Source of the DNA: Galaxea fascicularis
Lineage: Eukaryota > Cnidaria > Anthozoa > Scleractinia > Euphylliidae
NCBI GenBank assembly: GCA_948470475.1
Contig: OX419338.1
Span: forward strand, 8,436,205-8,500,204
Direction: 5' to 3'
Length of the DNA stretch: 64,000 bases
Under the pieces are notes generated by a model. The model saw only the letters and a program-made list of their open reading frames with translations, was not told the DNA's origin and did no database searches. Made by a program: the position numbers and the translations under genes. This document shows positions 52,801 through 61,800 of this stretch, piece after piece. Every line of letters starts with the position of its first letter. The first letter of the stretch is position 1.

Positions 52801-55800
52801 TCCGGGAAAGTTCACGAACTTTGATTAGAGACACCTCATTGGCTGTCAATTCATCAAGTTTTACCTGTAATGGAAAAACTTATTAACAACAGTGTCGCAA
52901 AAAATGGAGGTTAGGTGCCCGGGACAAACAAACCCAACACTTGTCTAGTAGCCCCAGCCCCAGGATGTAAGACCACCCAGATGGCGGGCACTGCCCGCAA
53001 CCCAGCCACGAGCCCCCACACCCACAAAGAACCCAGGCACCAGTCACACTGAAATGAGAATTTCAATGGAAAACTATGGAATAAATAGTAACAGGACCAC
53101 TAGACATACACCCAACCCCAGGGATGGGCGGGAAGGGGAAAAATCGCAAGCAAATGAACAACCCCCGACTGGACGCCACGCACGAGGACAAACTGTAATA
53201 CGAGCATGAAGCAACGCACGCATGCGCCACAAGGGAGACCGCTGGCCGCACCAGTGGAACGCTTACTGAGAGAACGCCTGGATATCCCCAACGCCATAAC
53301 TATAGAAAACGCTGAACACTAACGCCAACAAATAAGAAACGCCAAGACGCTACTAACGCTAACAACAAAAACGCCACAACGCTACTAACGCCAACAAAGA
53401 AAACGCCACTTGCTCCTCGTTGTTAACTAAGTTAAATTGCATTTAACCATATTTAAAACGCTTATCAAAACGCAAACGAGATTACAGTTTTAGTTATGCT
53501 TATTAGGACAGCACAATATACCACGGAACATTAGCATTCGTTGTAGAATCTTTCATTGTTAGCAGTTACATCATTACTTTCAGATTTCCACTAACATTGA
53601 CATACCACTAATTTGTATGTCAGGGTATTTAGCACCCAACGCCAATTGACCACACTTAAATGGGGGATAAATTCGACACGACTGAAGCAACAAAAAGGAA
53701 AAGGGTCACCTGAGAACGTTTTATACCGTAGCCTGGAACTTGAAAACAGGGCCACTACGAGACAAATTGTAGTGGTTCAATGAATGGTCTTGACCTCAGG
53801 CCCACCAGGCCCTATCTAGGCTAAAGATCTCGAGGAACCTTATTTGACCAACCATGAGCAACTCTCCTTTTTTGGTATGGATTCTCCTGCTTGTTAAATA
53901 TCCCAGAGAAAGATAGACTTTTTTTTTCTAAATCAGGAGACAGACCCACCTTACACAGCTCGAGTTGTGACTTCATTTCATACTCGTTCTCAGGTACATC
54001 TGGCGTGAACTTGTTCACTACTCTCTCGACGTCTTTCAACACAGTTTCCAAAGCAGCCATCAGGTCTTGTACGTCACGCCTGCGACGCGCCAGCTGTACC
54101 TTATGTCTGCGGTCGTCAATCAAAGCGCCTACGGAATTCCAGCGATCTGTGAAGGTACTCAGCGACTGCTCAAGAGATACTGGGATGTTACCTTGGTTAC
54201 GGCAATGTTCGATCAACTCTTCGCCTTTCTTCTGCACGGAGGTAACGCTTGTTTTTCTTTGTCTCCTTGCGTTGTCGAGAGACTGGGGAGGGGAGAGCAG
54301 GACATTTAGTGTTCAACCTGGTAATCCTAATAAGTACTCCACGATAAATGATCTTCTTGGCCGTGATTGGACGATATGTCGACTACTTAAAAGTACGAGG
54401 AAACCATTGAATCGAAAGTCCCGAAAACGTTTCGGGTATACGAAACGCCATTTCTTAAACTGCGATCCACTTATCCAAAAAGCTGGGGTTTTTTTTGCTC
54501 TGATTTCAAAATACAAAAGGGAATATTTGCTGCAAAATTTCATGCCTGAAAATGACTTCGTCTTTAAGATACATAGGAAAATATGGCACACGAAATAGGC
54601 CTGGTAGTAAAATTTGAGCTCCAACAGCCACTGGGCTCCTTGCAATAGAAGAGGTTTTGTAGATATTATTGATGAAGAGAAATTCAACCAGTTTTTGAGT
54701 TTAAAATTAAACCAAATTATTGTTTAACTCCCTCACCGACACAACACCAATAGTTTCTTTAGAAACTACCTCCTTTATCCAGTTTTGAGTTCAGTTCATC
54801 CAAAAACAAAAAAAAACAAAAAAAGAAACAGATAGAAGCTCGGTAATCACAATATTGGTACCAATATTGGTATCAATATTGGCGAGTGTCGTTTCGCTAC
54901 CAAATGACACTATTTGGCTAGTACATTTCAGACTCCATTAGCCCGTGGACTAGTTTGTTAATACGTTACGTTCGAGCACTGGTAAAGAAATATAAATTTT
55001 ACCTCCACAAGTTCGGTCTGTTGTTGCACTTTTTCGCTGGAAATGTTTTCGTCATCCAAGTTGAAAGCTGGTGACTTCAGCAGAGTCTCAGTGTCATTAA
55101 TCCACTGCATCTTATCATTGATGTCATTATTAAAATGTTGGAGCTTTAACTCCAAACCTTCCAACTGTTCAAAGAAACAAATTAAAAGTATCATTCTGTG
55201 GGTTAGAATTAGATGCGAAGGGCCGATACTCGCTTGCCGGGCGCGTCCGTAAGATACACTAACTCATAAGCCTCGTTTACACTAGCGTAGTAATCGTAAT
55301 CGTAAGGATCAGAATGTTTCCTTTGTCTTACGATTACGTCGCTTACGCCTCAAGTATGAACTAGGCTTTAGAAGAATTGCTGTCTTGCAGTCTACACTGA
55401 CAAACGGCTTAAGTAGTCGACACAGGATAAAATGGCGCAGAAATTTTATTCAGTACATTAGAGGACGGTTTGTATGTCAAATAGCCGAGGACTTGAAGCC
55501 CATTAATAAACATAAATGCAGGCACCATTATGCAACCAGTAATAAACGCAACATCATGAACAAAATCCACGCATTTAATGTTTGACGTGCAGAATTGTTC
55601 AGAAAGCGAAGTGGTATTCGTAGCATTGATGTTTGATGTTTACGTCTTGAAAGAGAAGATTAACCTCCTTCCCATGGTACGCTTATGTTGCGGATAAACC
55701 CTCAGTCGAATTTGCTTATGCCACGTTGTTCTACAATGAAAATTCTAACAAAGAAAACAACCTTCGGGGCCCTTATGCCACTTTAAACCTGTTCTAAGTA

Positions 55801-58800
55801 ACGCCTTTGTATCTGACGCAGTTGTGGTTGCGGATCGCGATAAATAGGAGGGAACAATGAAAAATAGTTATCAAGCGTTAGTCCCTACCAAGGTGATTCT
55901 GCTTGACACCTCAGTGGTTATTTTATTCCAGCGGTCATTAAACTCCTCCATTTTGTCCTGTATGTCAGCCACACCGGGTGAATTCTCGTCCAAGTTCTCC
56001 GCGACCTTCTCTGCTGCGAGGTTAAAAGTTCCAAACGTGGCTTGCTGGGCTTCCATTTCTTGCTCCATGTTCTACAAAGAGGACAGGTACTTGTTTTGGT
56101 GACAAACAAAATGCCAAGAGAAGCAACAACTAAGTCTGGTCTCGAATGATTTGTCGTAAAGACAAAAGTTAGAAATCTAAAGACAATTCTAGGCGGTTAT
56201 CACTGCCAGCAATACTCTTTTGTAATATTGACCTCCAAAGTAAAAAAAAAAAAAAACAAAAAACAAAAACAAAAACAAAGTAATGACAGAACTCAGACCG
56301 CCAACCAGCTGGCTCAATTGAACACTGGACTACTGTGCGTGAAGTCCCGCCCGGAATAACACTCTGGGTCCATAAATAATTGAGGGGAAAGCGCTGTCTT
56401 TGTAATGACATCTACAAATGGTTAGACTTTCTACTCTTCTCGGATAAGCACGAGAAACCGCTGCATGGTCTCCCTTCGTCTAACAGCACTTGTTCATAAA
56501 CTCTGTGGGATGTTAAAGAACCAACACACTGTTCGCAAAGAGAAGGGGACGTAGTTCTCGGTGCTGTGGTCTGCCCTGTTAAAAGCTCATACAAATCTTT
56601 CACTTAGAAGGATGTGGGCTCAGCATTGAAGAAGACAAAGACACGTTGATTGCCAGGCGAAATAAAGAGAACAAGAAATACTTACGATGAACATTTTAAG
56701 ACCTTTCTTTACCACCTCAATGTCACCGAAATCAATGTGTTTTATCTCTTCAATCTGGGCTTCCTTCTCTGACAGCCATTTGGAAAGTCTTCGTTCCTCT
56801 TCTCTGTATTCTTGCCAGCTTTTTAGCACATCCTGTAACATGGTCCACCTGTGGTGCCAAGTAGGACAGAGTTTCAGTACGTAAGGCACTGATGGGTTTG
56901 CTAACTTTATTTTCCAATATGGTAGACAAATTTAACTATTTAAACTTTCTAAAATACATTGGGCAAAATAATTAATATGCAATTGATAAAATTTACGAAT
57001 ACTATAATTTACAAATACTATAAAATAAACTAAAAATGAGTAATAAATAAGTATTGATAAAATTATAATATTATATACATTAGGATTGTAGAACAGTTTG
57101 TTTATAGCTTTCCCGTTAGTTCATTATTAAAATGTCTACTGGCTTTGATTATAAATCAATTTGCCGCTCTTTTGGTACGTACTGGTGGAACTGCTACTAT
57201 ACCCTTAGCCTGAGATCGTGTGCTATACTGGTTTTGATAGTGCTGCGGGAACAGATGGTGAAGTTTATGTTCGTTGCTTTCCATTTGTTTGAAGTAAGAA
57301 AAGGAAATAGTATGAATTCGCTGTTCAATAGTCGTTCAACAGCTGTTCAACACTTGTTGATCAAAGATTCAAAAGGTGAAAAACACAGAATTATAATTTC
57401 TAGACCTTTGAATCCAGCTAGTGACCAGCAAGCTTTTAGCCAGACACTGAAAACTGGGCGTTCAGGAGGCATGCTTTGCCACACAGTCATAAGAAATTAA
57501 GAGAATTTTCCTTGAATTTCTTCTAAAAGTGGGTGTCCACAGGACGCCAGGACACCCTTCTGGCTTAACCCTTGGTGACCAGAAACAAAAAATACGAAAG
57601 AACTATTCAAAATATGAATTGTATTAATACTTGTATTGAACAAATTCCTTTACACAAATTTTACCGAGTTGTATCCAAAGAAAAACAGCCAGTAGAATAA
57701 TTTGAGTCTTTGTGTCAGAGCACCGTCTCCATAACCAGTTCCCCCGTGATTTCCCCCGCACGTTCCATGTTTCGCTTAATTCGCCGTAAGCGCGGAGATG
57801 GCCTAATTAAGAGCTTTCAATAGAAGCCGGCTACCGCGGGAGCTCCGGCAGTTATGAGTCATCGAGTCATTGGCTACTTGACCATGGTGGTCAACAAACA
57901 CTTGAAAAATATAAGTCTTAAAATAGCCGCTTAGATTTCCCCAGCCACGCACTATCCCAGGGGCATACAACTGATCGAAATCTTATTGAAAGCCCTGCTA
58001 ATGATTAGCACAAGACCCTGTTCTCATGCAAAAGAAAAGTTATCATCTTTGTGTTTTCACGGACAGCCCAAACGCATTGGATGTTCCGCTGTCGTGGTCA
58101 CTATTGTCGTAATTGTTGTTTGTCGTTTAATTTTCATCTCACCTCTGTTCTGCCCACTTGCACACATTCGACCAACGCTCTCCGAGAACCGCCAGCTGTT
58201 CTTCAAGGTCAGCGGTGGCGCTCTCATTGGTGCTGTCATCGACTACAACAACCATGTGCGTCAAAGAGTTGACCTGCTGCTGCTGCTTCTCAAGGTCTTC
58301 CTGGAAAAACTGTATCACACAATAACATTTATTTGAAAACGTTCAGATAATGACATAATTAGCCATCTCAAAAGCCCATTTGCGTCCTACGTCTTTGTAT
58401 ATTTTGTTACACTTGAGATCTATTTTGATTCACTGCTGTTTCAAGTACGAACAATGAGCCACAAATAGTACCCTTTTCGGTATTAATCAGTGAATCTGCG
58501 GTTCGGATAGTTAGCCGTTTTGGTGATTAAAACGATTAAATGTTTCCGCCAACTGGTCTAGTTCTATCAACTACAATTCTGTTTTTACTATCTTTGATTC
58601 GCGATATATAAACCTTCACCTTGTGATCCTCGACTTGACGTCGCACGGTATCGAGGTCAGAACCGATAGCTTCTGAGCTGTTTATTCTCTGCTCTGCCAC
58701 TGTCAGCCAATCAGCGAGCTCATTGATTTGCTTCTGTTGGAGATCCATCAACTGCACATGAAGTCTAAGAGGCAACAGAAATTAACCATCGGCGTTTATC

Positions 58801-61800
58801 CTTTCTCGTAAATGTTAAAGAAGACTAACCCATAATTAAGTGAAGTACGATCGTCCGGGTGAGTGTAGTCCTGAGAAGGACTGTTTGTGGTGACATTGAC
58901 TGACGTTTCGACAACCTGAGCGGAAGTCATCATCAGAGTCAAGTGATTTGTGTAACGTCAGTAGATGGTATAAATACTCTGGCCGTTGATGTGATTGGTC
59001 AACGAAGTCGTGATGTTATTGGTCGACTGTCAGTTAAGCCTAGTTGTCATTGGCTGTGAAGACTGTACACAGTGATTGGTGGTGGTGACTAACCCCAAGG
59101 TTTCCCCGCATTTCCTGGTTGCCCTTTGTACCCAGAACGACTTACACCTCAAATTTCCGTTCCCTCATTTGCTCGTAACTTCATTTTGCATTCATTTCAT
59201 TTGAATAGTAAGAAAACGTCAGTTCAAAGTTTCTCAATAACGCTTCAACAGAATTTAACCTTAGTACACTTAAGAGGCATCTATCTGAATTTCCAAGACA
59301 TTAAAACTGTTCAGAATGCAAGCCTCTGGATTCATGTCATAATGTGACTGTTTATTTCTTTGTTTACTTTTCATTGTGTTGTCACACCAGTTGAAAGGGT
59401 GGCAAACGCGAGAATAATGTCACCAGGGAATGGTTGCAGTGAATATTCCCATGAACAATTCACACGAAGGAACAAACGTTTCTCAGGCTTATGTTCCCTG
59501 CAAATGGTCCAATGAAAGACCATTCGCAAGAAGAAATTTTGGTCCCCGGGAACAGGAACAGAATCGGTCCGCGACCGCTCCCTGCAACCATTTCCTGCGA
59601 ACATCTCCCCCCCCCCTTCCCCCGTGTGTAGCGACCTTAATTAACCTTAACCTTAGTACTTTATCACAGCGGAAAAGCCAATCGAGCCACCACAAGTGTT
59701 ACTATGAGAAGTGTGTTTTCATAACATACTTTGTCTGCCTATCCATAGCCGCCATTCTCAGCGCTTCCCACCGATCATTCAGCGAGATCATTTGTTCTCG
59801 AATCTCGTTCTCTTCTTTCTCATTCACGAGCCCCTCGCTGATCAACTGGTTACCAAACTCCAGCACCGCGCCCACGTCGGACTGGTGTGACGTCAGCTCC
59901 ATCATAAAGTCCTAGAAACCAGTAAATTCGTCAGAAACAAAACAAACAGGCAAAGAAAGTGATGAACGATCGGGTGATGTACACTTTATTTTCGCAAGGA
60001 AAAAAGATTTAAAAAAAGATTCGTGAAAACTATGACAGGTAACCTTACTCAGACACAAAACCTGCATGCAAAACGAAATACCTGAATTGCCATCGAAAGA
60101 TCTTCACTCACTCTAACGCATTTACGGCACGTTTTTTGTGATTATTTCTGGAATAGTAATACTCTGAATAAATGGTAATCGTGTTCTTTTGGCACCTATT
60201 CGGTTTACTCGGAAAACAAAAAATACGTTTGGGGACGTTGTGGTGGGGAAACTATGCGCTGCCCTCCAAGCGCGAGACGTGGCAAAGGCAGTGTGTTCCA
60301 CACGCTCGGCCCACACTATTCGGTCCACTGGTCTTAGTTGACCTCCACTTAGAGCATTCTGTTTTCAGGATATCTGACATTTTATCTTGTGTTCTTTAAC
60401 CGGAATAACTAAAACCAGAATAGTCCAAAGGAACGCGCCTTTGGTACGTCAAGGTATCGTTAAAACAGGGAATAACGTGCTGTGACTATTATCACAATAC
60501 AAAGACAAGTAAACTCTAGTTTTACTCCTTAAACGAATGCATAACAAGATTTGTTCTATCCAATGCAGTTGAATGTTGACTGTCGATTGACAACATAGAA
60601 CCGGTAGCATGTTTATTCACCTCGTGTCCGTGAAACTGCTTCTTCACCGCGTCAACATCGTCCGATATTCGCTCTTGAGACTCCAGAGTCCTCTCAGCTT
60701 GTGACAACCAGTTCAACACATCCTGTAGAGCAGTGTTGTAATCTTCCCACTCCTTGAAGGATCCTACCGAGTCCCGCACACTGCTAGTCTCACTCACCAG
60801 GGAGTCTGGACGTTCGGCCTGTTGAGTGCGTTCAACCTGCATGACAAGTTGTCCACATAACGAGAAAATAATGGAAGTGTATCCCGGTCATGTGGCAAGT
60901 AACGAGGTTTAATATATCTCTCAGTTAGTACGCGCGCTATGATTGGTCAATTTAGCGGGCCGTACTTCACTGTACGGCCCGATAAATTTGAAAGATTCCT
61001 TTTCCACGCGCCTGATTAACCTCAAGAGATATAATAAATACCTTACTAACCTCCTTTTCTCGGTCCGCACTGTAAGTTACGGATCCTCGTTTTTTCCCGT
61101 TGATTTATGGTCCGCGCGCTTCGCGCTTAGGCCATAAGCGAACGGGAAAAAAACTCGATCCGTAACTTACAGTACGGACCTCGAACTCGTAAGAGGTATT
61201 TATATTGTCACGGACAAATCCTAAGTCACGGAAATCAAATCCTTGAACTTTCAGACAAAGGTAGAGCTGATGCCACCATCACATGAGGGACACCTGGCTC
61301 AAATTGTTTATACACCGAGATCAAACATCTGTCTGAGATGCATAATAACGCAGTTTGAAGAGATAATACTCCTTACAAGACAGTTTGACTTACCGCCGAT
61401 CATCACCAAAAAGTCACAAAACCGGAGGTGAATATCCACCGATAGGTGAGGTGAATAATTGTCTTAAAATATATCAAACTAATTGATAGCCGTTCCAAAT
61501 CACGACCAGTTCATGAAACAAATGGAAAGAAAAAACAAACAAACAAACAAACAAACACGCGCACTAAAACCTAGCTAATCGTCGGGTGGAGAATGGCAAA
61601 CACTCCACTTCTGGACTGAGTCGATGAAGAGCTAATCAGAGAGGACAAAATATGCTGTCCACCGGTATAGTATATGCGAACAAGAGCTGATCCAACCAGA
61701 CCTGACCCGTCCGTCTCTATGGGGTGTTACTGAACGAATCAAGCAGACTGGTGTAATTTCAACGGAACAAGTATCCCCAAAGTGAAGTGAGGTGGGTAAG

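Noticed and set aside
53891..54598. 235-codon plus-strand open frame
   Set aside because: It runs antisense to exon 53950-54282 and into dispersed repeat family B. The minus strand has splice-consistent dystrophin sequence.
59430..59915. 161-codon plus-strand open frame
   Set aside because: Overlaps the antisense of exon 59730-59911 and intronic C-rich sequence.
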